A DNA stretch of 6,700 nucleotides from Candidatus Omnitrophota bacterium (GCA_029558215.1 JAKQFZ010000746.1:1-6700), one strand, 5' to 3'. Positions 1-5,986 are shown, numbered from the stretch's first letter. The notes: generated by a model not told the origin, from the sequence alone. Translations and numbers: made by a program.

Positions 1-111
1 AGCAATACCCTTCGCATATGAGCCAAAGAGAACAATCAGGTCAGGATCGAACTGCTGTGCAATCCGCTGTGCCATTTTCTCAATGGTATCCTGAACTTCC
101 TGAGCAGTCAT
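1..111 (-). CDS. MNT-type minimal nucleotidyltransferase, N-terminal part (cut by window edge)
   Basis: Only the first 37 codons are in the window; the gene continues past base 1. The translation starts MTAQEVQDTIEKMAQ and reaches IVLFGSYAKG at residues 26-35. This is the GSxAxG signature of the DNA polymerase beta-like nucleotidyltransferase fold, as in minimal nucleotidyltransferases (MNT). Members are usually about 100-150 residues and are commonly paired with a HEPN-domain partner; several such pairs are toxin-antitoxin modules in which MNT modifies and silences the HEPN RNase. The catalytic aspartates that normally follow GSxAxG, and any HEPN gene, would lie outside the window, so activity and toxin-antitoxin status are inference. 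The start is supported by an AAAGGAAA ribosome binding site at 118-125, about eight bases before the ATG, and by a candidate promoter at 145-173. Family confident; precise role not. Confidence 0.8.
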   Translation of the reverse strand, partial: MTAQEVQDTIEKMAQRIAQQFDPDLIVLFGSYAKGIA

Positions 112-144
112 GATGGATTTCCTTTCTGCTTTTTCTCTCTGCTT

Positions 145-173
145 ATTATTGCTCACTGCCCCTTCGAGAGCAA
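145..173 (-). promoter_or_regulatory. Candidate sigma-70 promoter for the nucleotidyltransferase gene
   Basis: On the minus strand TTGCTC (173-168) and AATAAT (150-145) are separated by exactly 17 bases. The -10 matches the consensus at 5 of 6 positions and the -35 at 3 of 6. The predicted transcription start is near 138, giving a leader of about 27 bases that contains the AAAGGAAA ribosome binding site. A short inverted repeat (AGAGG 173-177 / CCTCT 186-190) touches the upstream side of the -35 box and could be an operator, but that is speculative. Seen by eye only; no start site is mapped. Confidence 0.45.
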
Positions 174-290
174 GAGGCATCAAGACCTCTGTTCGATTTT
201 ACCGAGCAGGATATCGCGATAGATTCCTTGCGGCAAGCACACACCCTTCTCCGGTGCAAACGGACACTCATTATTTGCCAGCCTCTCCCG
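174..290. other. Intergenic spacer without a supported gene
   Basis: Part of the 340-base gap between the nucleotidyltransferase start (111) and the radical SAM stop (452). No reading frame here has convincing protein character; those that cross it run into the low-complexity C/G repeats. It holds two small perfect palindromes, TATCGCGATA at 212-221 and CTTGC-G-GCAAG at 227-237. Neither has a known role, and both could arise by chance. The right part of the gap is the repeat cluster described separately. Confidence 0.6.
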
Positions 291-441
291 AAAATCCCCC
301 CAGCCCCCCTTGTTAAGGGGGGTTCAGAACAAGAGCCCCCTTCGTCAAGGTGGTTCCGAAAATACCCCCCTTTCCAAGGGGGGATCAAGGGGGGATTCCG
401 GAGACTGCCCCCCTTGCCAAGGGGGGATCAAGGGGGGATTT
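291..441. repeat. Nested C6/G6 palindromic intergenic repeat cluster
   Basis: Two near-identical direct copies occur at 365-397 and 408-440, 43 bases apart. Each reads CCCCCCTT, three bases, AAGGGGGG, then ATCAAGGGGGGATT. Each contains a hairpin with an 8-bp stem and 3-base loop (365-383 and 408-426). An inverted related unit lies at 292-322, with its own CCCCCCTT/AAGGGGGG hairpin at 304-322, and a degraded piece lies at 336-353. The whole block is bounded by AAATCCCCCC (292-301) and its complement GGGGGGATTT (432-441), like terminal inverted repeats. Similar C-tract/G-tract intergenic repeats are known from many bacterial genomes; the family and mobility of this one are not shown here. It starts 11 bases past the radical SAM stop, so it could also act as a 3' transcript barrier. 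Confidence 0.85.
304..322. terminator. Strong C/G hairpin that may end transcription (weak terminator candidate)
   Basis: CCCCCCTT pairs with AAGGGGGG around a GTT loop, an 8-bp very stable stem. It is one of three such hairpins downstream of the radical SAM gene (also 365-383 and 408-426). Reading on the minus strand, the 365-383 stem is followed by TATTTTC and this one by a second G6 tract and then ATTTTC. The T runs are only four long, so these are poor rho-independent terminators by the usual rules. No better terminator lies between the radical SAM gene and the next promoter. Confidence 0.25.
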
Positions 442-451
442 GTCATTCCCT

Positions 452-1774
452 TCAGATGCACCGTATGCCCATGAGAGACTTCGGGGAGAAGCGATTTCGC
501 GGTCGGTTGAAATAGCCAAGTATCAGTTCCGGACAGTCTTTCTTGAGAGATTCCAAAAAGGCCTTGATGCCCATGCCGGTTTCCTCGGGACGACCTACAG
601 CATCAAGGTAGAGATCGGGGTCAATGTTCAGATTCCTCAATTGGATCATATGAACGCCGCATTCTCGAACAAGTTTGATCAACCCGTCGTATTCATCCCT
701 GAGATCGGTAATGCCGGGAAAGATCAGAAGATTGATCGCGACATGAACTCCGTTGTCGGAGGCTATTTTCAGGGAATGCACCACATCCTCATACGCATAG
801 CTTTTCGGTCGGTAGTAGCGGGCGTAGCGTTCCGGCGAAACCGCGTTCATGCTGATGCGAATGCTATCCAAACCGGCTTTGGCGACTTTCTCAACAGTTT
901 CGGGCAGGCTGCCGTTGGTATTGAGGTTGATGGTGCCTTTTTGTGTGGCTCTTCGCATTCCCGAGATTGCCTGAACCAAAGTGTCACCGTACAAAATGGG
1001 ATCCCCTTCACAACCCTGCCCAAAACTGACGATGCTGTCTGGAACCGTCTCGAGGTGCGGAACGGCAAGTTCCAGGATCTCTTCTGGTGTGGGAACAAAG
1101 TTAATCCGCTCGTGAGATGCTTCGCATCCCTGCTGGGACTGAAGCGACAGGCAACCAATGCAGGCACAGTTGCACGCGGGAGCAATAGGCAAAGGAGCCT
1201 CACCTCTTTGGAGAAAGAGATTCTTCCCCGCAAAACAGTGATACGTCAAAGCGCAACGAGACAGATGCTTCAGAAGCCGGTTTCGAGGGTTCTCCTTGAG
1301 ACGCTTTTCGACCAGAGGCACCAGCTTTCGGTCATCGAATTGATTGGGCTCCCAGTACCACAGCTTGTCCACCTGAACTGCGGGAACCACGAAACCCCCA
1401 TCCCGCCATCCGACAGCGGTATAAGCCCACAGGGGAAGCATTGGCGCTTCTTCCGTCCTGGCGAAAGCAGGCAGAACACAACGCAAATATCCCGGCGGAA
1501 GAAATGCGGCGACACCTTGAACAAGCCCATTCTCGTCATAGACCTCAGCCATGTCCTGGACGATGTCAAAACTGCGTCTCTCAGGATCCCACCCAACAGG
1601 GAACCTTCCCGGCAGAGTGAACAGTCGGCTCGACTCGGGCAGAGCAATCAGATCGTCTTCCGAAATGCGGACGAAGTAGCTGGCGGACTGTCCAGTGAAC
1701 TCCCATTCCGGATGCTCGACTATTTCACCCGCCTTGTCGGCGAACACCATCAATGTATTGCGTCTGCTACTCAT
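452..1774 (-). CDS. Radical SAM protein with ~200-residue N-terminal domain, substrate unknown
   Basis: This 440-residue protein is a radical S-adenosylmethionine enzyme. The cluster-binding motif CNCACIGC (CX3CX2C) is at residues 201-208, with C201, C205 and C208 as expected [4Fe-4S] ligands and an extra cysteine at 203. FGQGCEGDP at 251-259 is the GGE-like SAM-contact strand. INLNTNG near 282-288 and DSIRISMNAVSP near 303-314 are typical later barrel strands. The cluster sits after about 200 residues with no recognised domain (aromatic-rich, e.g. LWYWEPNQFDD near 138-148); in most family members it is near the N terminus. I cannot name the substrate. I chose the ATG at 1774 (MSSRRNTLMVFAD) because an in-frame ATG at 1849 would overlap the upstream gene, adds low-similarity sequence and has no ribosome binding site. 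The 1774 start also lacks one, but has an extended -10 box six bases upstream. It follows the EF-hand gene by 56 bases and may be partly co-transcribed with it. Confidence 0.9.
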   Translation of the reverse strand: MSSRRNTLMVFADKAGEIVEHPEWEFTGQSASYFVRISEDDLIALPESSRLFTLPGRFPVGWDPERRSFDIVQDMAEVYDENGLVQGVAAFLPPGYLRCVLPAFARTEEAPMLPLWAYTAVGWRDGGFVVPAVQVDKLWYWEPNQFDDRKLVPLVEKRLKENPRNRLLKHLSRCALTYHCFAGKNLFLQRGEAPLPIAPACNCACIGCLSLQSQQGCEASHERINFVPTPEEILELAVPHLETVPDSIVSFGQGCEGDPILYGDTLVQAISGMRRATQKGTINLNTNGSLPETVEKVAKAGLDSIRISMNAVSPERYARYYRPKSYAYEDVVHSLKIASDNGVHVAINLLIFPGITDLRDEYDGLIKLVRECGVHMIQLRNLNIDPDLYLDAVGRPEETGMGIKAFLESLKKDCPELILGYFNRPRNRFSPKSLMGIRCI

Positions 1775-1777
1775 GAG

Positions 1778-1799
1778 AAGACTATAGCACAGGAGTCTT
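1778..1799 (-). promoter_or_regulatory. Extended -10 box and inverted repeat directly before the radical SAM start
   Basis: On the minus strand TGC-TATAGT (1789-1781) is an extended -10 element, with TATAGT matching TATAAT at 5 of 6. It ends six bases before the ATG at 1774, which would put the transcription start at or next to the start codon. No Shine-Dalgarno sequence lies in the usual window, and the nearest AAGGAG is about 40 bases upstream, inside sequence that would be untranscribed from this site. The same stretch holds a perfect inverted repeat, AAGACT (1778-1783) and AGTCTT (1794-1799) with a 10-base spacer, overlapping the -10 box, which would suit a repressor site. No good -35 is present. 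A leaderless transcript is inference. Confidence 0.4.
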
Positions 1800-1830
1800 G
1801 ACTGGTTGGCTCCTTCTTGTGAAGACTCGC

Positions 1831-3012
1831 TCAGATGTACTTGAGCCATACATCAGCAAGAAGGCCTTGTGTTCCGTCCGTTCGATTGAAGGAACCGACT
1901 TGGGAGACCATCCCCCCACGTGAGACGTTCTGAACATCCATATACTTGAGGCTCAGCGACTGGATGCCGGCCTGCATCAGAGAGCGGAGCTCGCTCTTCT
2001 GGCTGACACCGTCTCGATTCGTGTCCACAAAAAGCAGCAAGTTGCTGAAGATCTCGTCCTGAACGTCAATCAAGCCGTCGCGGTTTTGATCGAATCGCGC
2101 GAGTTCGCCAAATCCATGCGATGACCCGTGCTGGTCGCCAAAGAGTTCCTTTCCGTTGTCAATGATGCCATTTCCGTTGCGATCCCACGCCAAAAAAGCG
2201 TCGGCTCCCCGGAGTGCGGCCATCCGGTCTTGGATGCCATCGCCGTTCAAATCGAAGTTGACTCCGTCAAGCAACGACGTCAGTTGTACTCCATCACCAT
2301 CCAGATCAAGCACCAGCGGATCCCCGATCTGCTCCATTACCACCGTTGTGTTGGACGCAGATACTTCAAGAGAGATGTTGATATTGCGAAGACTCGCCGC
2401 AACTCCGGAAACGTTCGAACCCGCGGCCTGGTTGCCCAGGAAATCTTCCAGATCTCCGGCAAGATTGTTGATGAAAGAGGTCACCTTGTCCAAGTCCATG
2501 GTTCCGTCTCCCTTGACCCACGTGGAGAAATCCTTGAAGAACTCATTCATCCCTTTGCGCATATCTTTGAGGAAATTCCTGAGCAGAATAAGATAGTCTT
2601 TCAGTTTGGCGTCTGAAAGCGAAGAAAGATCAATGCCTCCCTGCTGCGTCGAGAGCGAAGAAGCGGATATCTGAACGCTGAAGTTGAATGTGGTCTGAGA
2701 CAATACGGAGAGACTCGATCGGCTGTTGTTGGCCACTCTGGAGACCTGTGCCAAGGTCTGAGACTGGTACGAAGCGGAGAACTGCGCCGCAAATTCCTGG
2801 AGCACCGAAACGGCTTCCGCCTCGGCCTCGCGCAACGCGACCAGGGACGCCCGAGCCTCGGAGGAGATCTCAAGTTGGTCTTGCGTTGAAAAAAACTGCT
2901 GAGTTGCTCCGCCTGACGAAGAGGGACTGGCGCTCTGCAGGGAATCCTGCGCTCCTGAAGAGATGCTTGGAAAACGACTGCCCAGAGTTGTCTGGGAAAC
3001 TTCAATATCCAT
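1831..3012 (-). CDS. EF-hand-like calcium-binding repeat protein, possibly flagellum-associated
   Basis: This 393-residue protein has no hydrophobic signal peptide or membrane segment. Residues 1-125 are rich in Ser, Gln and Ala and contain DQLEISSEARASL at 45-57, a motif resembling those near the N termini of FlgM-like and other flagellum-linked proteins. Residues 128-200 are predicted helical. From residue 231 (DPLVLDLDGDG) the C-terminal half carries five DxDxDG/DxNxDG-type calcium loops, near 236-241, 254-262, 277-289, 308-320 and 330-341; the last (DTNRDGVSQKSE) is a complete 12-residue EF-hand loop ending in Glu. This C-terminal module, ending ADVWLKY, recurs in large RTX-type secreted proteins. 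Calcium binding is well supported; cell location and partner are unknown. The start is the only ATG in place, with a weak GGCGGG before it. The upstream region has sigma-28-like and extended -10 candidates. The stop lies 56 bases before the radical SAM start with no terminator between. Confidence 0.85.
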   Translation of the reverse strand: MDIEVSQTTLGSRFPSISSGAQDSLQSASPSSSGGATQQFFSTQDQLEISSEARASLVALREAEAEAVSVLQEFAAQFSASYQSQTLAQVSRVANNSRSSLSVLSQTTFNFSVQISASSLSTQQGGIDLSSLSDAKLKDYLILLRNFLKDMRKGMNEFFKDFSTWVKGDGTMDLDKVTSFINNLAGDLEDFLGNQAAGSNVSGVAASLRNINISLEVSASNTTVVMEQIGDPLVLDLDGDGVQLTSLLDGVNFDLNGDGIQDRMAALRGADAFLAWDRNGNGIIDNGKELFGDQHGSSHGFGELARFDQNRDGLIDVQDEIFSNLLLFVDTNRDGVSQKSELRSLMQAGIQSLSLKYMDVQNVSRGGMVSQVGSFNRTDGTQGLLADVWLKYI

Positions 3013-3047
3013 AGTCCCGCCACACGCGATCTTCTTACTTATATTCG

Positions 3048-3074
3048 GTATCGGCAGGTTGGAGAACTATCTTG
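3048..3074 (-). promoter_or_regulatory. Candidate sigma-28 (FliA-type) promoter of the EF-hand gene
   Basis: GCCGATAC on the minus strand (3055-3048) matches the FliA -10 consensus GCCGATAA at 7 of 8. Fifteen bases upstream is CAAG (3074-3071), a poor match to the TAAA -35 core (two of four). The site lies 36 bases before the ATG at 3012, a normal leader length. The supporting context is the flagellar-like motif in the protein. The weak -35 keeps confidence low. Confidence 0.3.
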
Positions 3075-3089
3075 AGCAGAAAAAGCCGA

Positions 3090-3118
3090 ATAGTATCAGC
3101 CTTGGCAGACTGAGGCAG
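3090..3118 (-). promoter_or_regulatory. Alternative extended -10 promoter candidate for the EF-hand gene
   Basis: On the minus strand TG-A-TACTAT (3098-3090) fits an extended -10; TACTAT matches TATAAT at 4 of 6, including the second A and final T. CTGCCT (3118-3113), 17 bases upstream, is only a 3 of 6 match to the -35. It competes with the sigma-28-like site just downstream; both could be used, or neither. The surrounding gap (3013-3153) shows no gene and no clear terminator for the upstream REC-PilZ gene. Confidence 0.22.
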
Positions 3119-3153
3119 AGAAAACTTTGGGAAAGAAAATGTCTTTGGAAAGA

Positions 3154-4266
3154 TCAGGCCTTCTTCATGTTTGGCTTCTGAGAAGATGGTTCACTCGGAA
3201 TTTCAAAGGAGTCTGTGGAGGCACACCAGTTCATCAAAGCCTCCCGTACTTCAGGATCGAGGTCTGTGAACTGCAGACCGCAGTGGAACGGGTGCTGTTT
3301 CTTAGGAGCATGGCGAACAATGCAGGTGACATGAACGTCCTCGGCTCGAATTCCGAGGCCACCGAGAAGCTTCCTGAGCGATATTCGAAGTCCTGCCGAG
3401 CTGGGGAAAGGCCAGGGACTCTCGATGCGAATGCCTCCGCCGCTCACATCCAAAGACGTGCATTGCAGTCCGACATAGACAGGTTGACGTGGATTGCCGA
3501 GAACCTGGGATGCATAGCCGGCAACGTCATGAACGCGACCGGCTGATTCAGGATATCCCTGCGGCAACTTCTGAAGCAGAAGATCCACCAGATAACCACC
3601 CTTGACGGATCTGCATTCGCCCAGAAGACAGCCGACTGGCTCGTTCACCACCGGAACGCGCAGTGCTCGGCACAACCGGGAGATATTGAACAAAGAGGAA
3701 GCGCTGTTGACAACCTCGCCCGGCATGAGGACCGTGAATCGATCGGCACCGACAGCAACAACCATCAGGTGCACTTCCACAGGCAATTGGACTTCTCGGC
3801 GCTTATATGCGCGATGGTTTTCCCGCAGTGACAAGCCCAACTTCTTTTTCGCCATCAACTGGTTGATTCGCTTGGAGAGTACATGGAAATCCACTGGCTT
3901 TGCAATAAAGTCATCTGCTCCGAGACTCACGGCAAGCCGAACGGATTCCATGTCTCTCACGCCGCCAAGTACCATGACAGGCACCTCTCGGGTGTATTCA
4001 TCAGCACGGATCTTGCGCAGCAGCGCAAAACCATTCAGGCCGGGCATCTGGAGATCTGTAATCGTCAAGTCTGGGATACGTGACTGCATCATGGAAACCG
4101 CGTCTTGCCCGTTACGCACGAGCGCAAACTCGACATCTGGGAACTTCTCTTGAAGATTGCTCAGTGCAATACGGGAATGCACCGGATCGTAGTCCACGAT
4201 CAGGACGTAAGGCCGAGCCGTCTTGGACGGCATTGGCTTGGTTGTCAGCCGCGCATCATCACCCAT
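3154..4266 (-). CDS. REC-PilZ protein: degenerate response-regulator receiver joined to c-di-GMP-binding PilZ domain
   Basis: This 370-residue, probably cytoplasmic protein has a receiver domain (about 20-138) and a PilZ domain. In the receiver, D71 in TITDLQMPGLNG is the expected phospho-acceptor and K123 in IAKPVD is kept. The acidic pair reads VDYD (D25, Y26, D27), so the usual second Asp is Tyr, and the signalling Thr/Ser after the fourth strand is Gly (VMVLGG, G101). Phosphorylation or output switching may therefore be altered. The PilZ motifs are RAYKR at 152-156 (RxxxR) and LDVSGGG at 272-278 (DxSxxG), with a typical PilZ ending CGLQFTDLDPEVREAL. The two motifs are about 117 residues apart, against a few tens in ordinary PilZ domains, so an extra domain or a duplicated PilZ-like unit may lie between. 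PilZ proteins bind cyclic di-GMP and usually control motility, polysaccharide or surface structures. No kinase or diguanylate cyclase is in the window. The ATG at 4266 lacks a clear ribosome binding site; an ATG at 4233 also precedes the whole receiver. Confidence 0.92.
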   Translation of the reverse strand: MGDDARLTTKPMPSKTARPYVLIVDYDPVHSRIALSNLQEKFPDVEFALVRNGQDAVSMMQSRIPDLTITDLQMPGLNGFALLRKIRADEYTREVPVMVLGGVRDMESVRLAVSLGADDFIAKPVDFHVLSKRINQLMAKKKLGLSLRENHRAYKRREVQLPVEVHLMVVAVGADRFTVLMPGEVVNSASSLFNISRLCRALRVPVVNEPVGCLLGECRSVKGGYLVDLLLQKLPQGYPESAGRVHDVAGYASQVLGNPRQPVYVGLQCTSLDVSGGGIRIESPWPFPSSAGLRISLRKLLGGLGIRAEDVHVTCIVRHAPKKQHPFHCGLQFTDLDPEVREALMNWCASTDSFEIPSEPSSQKPNMKKA

Positions 4267-4279
4267 GATCTACCGAAGA

Positions 4280-4308
4280 AGTGTATCCGTGTAGACACCG
4301 AAAAGCAA
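4280..4308 (-). promoter_or_regulatory. Candidate sigma-70 promoter for the REC-PilZ gene
   Basis: In the 91-base gap before the REC-PilZ gene, TTGCTT (4308-4303) and TACACT (4285-4280) on the minus strand are 17 bases apart. Matches to consensus are 3 of 6 and 4 of 6. The predicted start near 4273 leaves only about seven bases before the ATG at 4266, which fits either a very short leader or translation from the ATG at 4233. No terminator is evident for the glycosyltransferase gene upstream, so read-through is also possible. Confidence 0.3.
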
Positions 4309-4357
4309 ATGAAAACGGTTGCGGACATAAGACCGAATTGTGTGTGTGGGCGTTGAC

Positions 4358-5905
4358 TCATTCCATCTTGCGCAACAGAACGACACCAGGAACGTCGTCC
4401 CACGTTGTGCGCATGTAACCATTGAGACTGCTCTCTCCTCGGTGGATGGCACCCCATTCGGGCGAGAACTCACGCGGATCCAGAGCGCCCTGGGTGAGCA
4501 GAACCGCTGCGACGGGGAGATCCTGTTCGATGGATTTCAACTCCTGTACCTTTGCTGGCAGCCAGACCGAGATGCGATCGGCGCGCCAACCGGTGACCCA
4601 TGGCACGTCGCTGACAACCACTCCATCGGCGGGCACCGAAGTCTGTACCCGAGCTGCCAGACGTTCCAGATACCAGTTGCGTCCTTCGTTTTCATCCACA
4701 CTGGAAAAATGGTTCACGCTGATGATCAGACCGACGGTCAGGAGCGAGCCCAAAAGAGCCCGAGTCTTCCAAGGTTTGGCTCCCACATTGTTCCCTATCT
4801 CCCAGATAACTTGCACCGCAAGCACAAAGATGAGAGGAGCGAAGGGCACATAGAATCGAATGTCTTCATACTCTCCAAGCGATAGAAGTATCAGAGACAC
4901 GACAACCGACAGAAGAACAAAAAGGCATGCCTTTCTGCCTTGTGCCTCACGGAGACAGAGGCACCCCACAATCAAGACTCCAAGGCACAGGGGATAGATC
5001 GAAAACGCAAGACACTGGTAATTGTTGACAAAATGTGTTCCCCATTTCGAAAAGAAAGCGGCCGGATTGGAGAGGAAGTACGCCATGGGGGAGATGGGCT
5101 CGATACTTCTTTCCATGCCATGTGCCGAAGGAATCAGCGGTGTCGAGTTCAATGCCACATAGGGATAGAGCGGGTTGAGTGCAAAGGTTCCCATCACACT
5201 GAAGTTCCGAACGGCAATCGGAACAACGGCCACACCGAAACCCACAACCAGACAGAGGATTCGAAGTAACGTTTTCTCCCTTGCCTTCGCGACAACAAAG
5301 ACGAGCGCCGGTAGCAAGAGAAAGAGGCTGTTGGTGCGTATCCATTGCCCAAGACCGATGAGCAGTCCAACACCAAGGAAGTGCATAGGCCGTTGCGAGT
5401 TGCAGAGCAGCCAGAAGACAGGAATCAGAAGGAAGGCAAAAAGTGGTTCACTCAGACCGCAGAAGGAATACCGCAAGAAGGAACCATCGAATACGAGAAA
5501 GAGCACACTCCACGCCGCGATCTCCGCTGACCCCTTCTTCCATGCGAGCAGAAAGGTCAGCAAGACGGCGGCATACCACCAAAAGCCACTTGCCGCGATG
5601 GCAACGCAGTCGGTCGCTGCCGAGAGTCGAAACCACAGACTTGTCCACAAAGGCAGCAGCAACGGTCGGCGAACTTCAGAGGCAGGCAGTTCATTGGTGA
5701 ACGCAAGTCGAAGCACCCAAAGCGCCTGGGAAGTGGCTCCCTGGCCTCGAGCCATATTTCGAGCCACCGCTGCATATTCCATCGCGTCTGGAAAGAAGAG
5801 ATGCTTTGGTGAACGCGCGTAGTATCCCAGCCCCACCGTCAACACAACAGCGAAGAGACAGCAGACCGGAACGACTTTCTTGATGATTTCGGAAGAACAC
5901 CACAT
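4358..5905 (-). CDS. GT-C fold membrane glycosyltransferase (GT39/ArnT-like)
   Basis: This is a 515-residue inner-membrane protein with roughly ten hydrophobic segments (for example near residues 11-29, 101-121, 151-168, 192-206, 213-231, 300-318, 326-343, 352-368 and 382-398) and a soluble C-terminal tail of about 115 residues. After the first segment comes FFPDAMEYAAVARNMARGQG (about 37-56). This is the D-x-x-x-Y loop with conserved ARN and G that marks the PMT/ArnT-like GT39 superfamily, where the Asp (D40) is the likely catalytic residue. Such enzymes move a sugar from a polyprenyl-phosphate carrier to a lipid, glycan or protein on the outer face of the membrane. The tail contains SDVPWVTGWRADR (432-444), a pattern common in this group. 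Donor and acceptor cannot be told from sequence alone. An upstream in-frame ATG (5956) would add 17 polar residues; I prefer 5905 for its AGGAG. It follows the pspC pair by 81 bases on the same strand. Confidence 0.85.
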   Translation of the reverse strand: MWCSSEIIKKVVPVCCLFAVVLTVGLGYYARSPKHLFFPDAMEYAAVARNMARGQGATSQALWVLRLAFTNELPASEVRRPLLLPLWTSLWFRLSAATDCVAIAASGFWWYAAVLLTFLLAWKKGSAEIAAWSVLFLVFDGSFLRYSFCGLSEPLFAFLLIPVFWLLCNSQRPMHFLGVGLLIGLGQWIRTNSLFLLLPALVFVVAKAREKTLLRILCLVVGFGVAVVPIAVRNFSVMGTFALNPLYPYVALNSTPLIPSAHGMERSIEPISPMAYFLSNPAAFFSKWGTHFVNNYQCLAFSIYPLCLGVLIVGCLCLREAQGRKACLFVLLSVVVSLILLSLGEYEDIRFYVPFAPLIFVLAVQVIWEIGNNVGAKPWKTRALLGSLLTVGLIISVNHFSSVDENEGRNWYLERLAARVQTSVPADGVVVSDVPWVTGWRADRISVWLPAKVQELKSIEQDLPVAAVLLTQGALDPREFSPEWGAIHRGESSLNGYMRTTWDDVPGVVLLRKME

Positions 5906-5913
5906 CGGTGACA

Positions 5914-5918
5914 CTCCT
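5914..5918 (-). promoter_or_regulatory. Shine-Dalgarno site deciding the glycosyltransferase start
   Basis: AGGAG on the minus strand, eight bases before the ATG at 5905. The alternative upstream ATG at 5956 has only ATTCC in that position and no purine-rich stretch. This is why the shorter, 515-residue form is called, beginning MWCSSEIIKKVV directly before the first membrane segment. Confidence 0.7.
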
Positions 5919-5986
5919 GCTTCATTGCCAGTGCCTTCTCGCACAATAAAGGACATGGAATGTGCAGAAATGTCAAATGGTTTCGG

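Noticed and set aside
146..388. An 80-codon minus-strand frame in the intergenic region
   Set aside because: Its sequence is the translation of the palindromic repeats (repeated PPWKGG/PPLTRG-like units), with no ribosome binding site and no protein character.
291..441. Possible CRISPR array
   Set aside because: The units are palindromic, unevenly spaced and in both orientations, with only about 10 bases between the two direct copies; there are no regular unique spacers and no cas genes.
350..1801. A 483-codon open frame on the plus strand
   Set aside because: It lies antisense to the radical SAM gene, begins inside the C/G repeats and shows no family motif; the minus-strand frame has clear radical SAM motifs, so this is a shadow frame.
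1775..1849. ATG at 1849 as the radical SAM start
   Set aside because: It would overlap the EF-hand gene by 19 bases, has no ribosome binding site, and the 25 added residues do not look like part of the domain; the ATG at 1774 is preferred.
2128..2616. A 162-codon plus-strand frame
   Set aside because: It is fully antisense to the EF-hand gene, whose repeated DxDxDG loops give clear coding evidence on the other strand.
3124..3151. CTTTGGGAAAG and CTTTGGAAAG as a terminator or operator after the REC-PilZ gene
   Set aside because: The near-palindromic repeats have very short arms and no following T run, so they do not form a convincing terminator; the spacing is not diagnostic of any known operator.
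5971..5976. TTGACA (minus strand) as a -35 box for the glycosyltransferase
   Set aside because: No TATAAT-like hexamer occurs 16-18 bases downstream; the nearest A/T-rich hexamers, TTTATT and TATTGT, are 20 and 22 bases away. The gene is more likely transcribed from the pspC operon.
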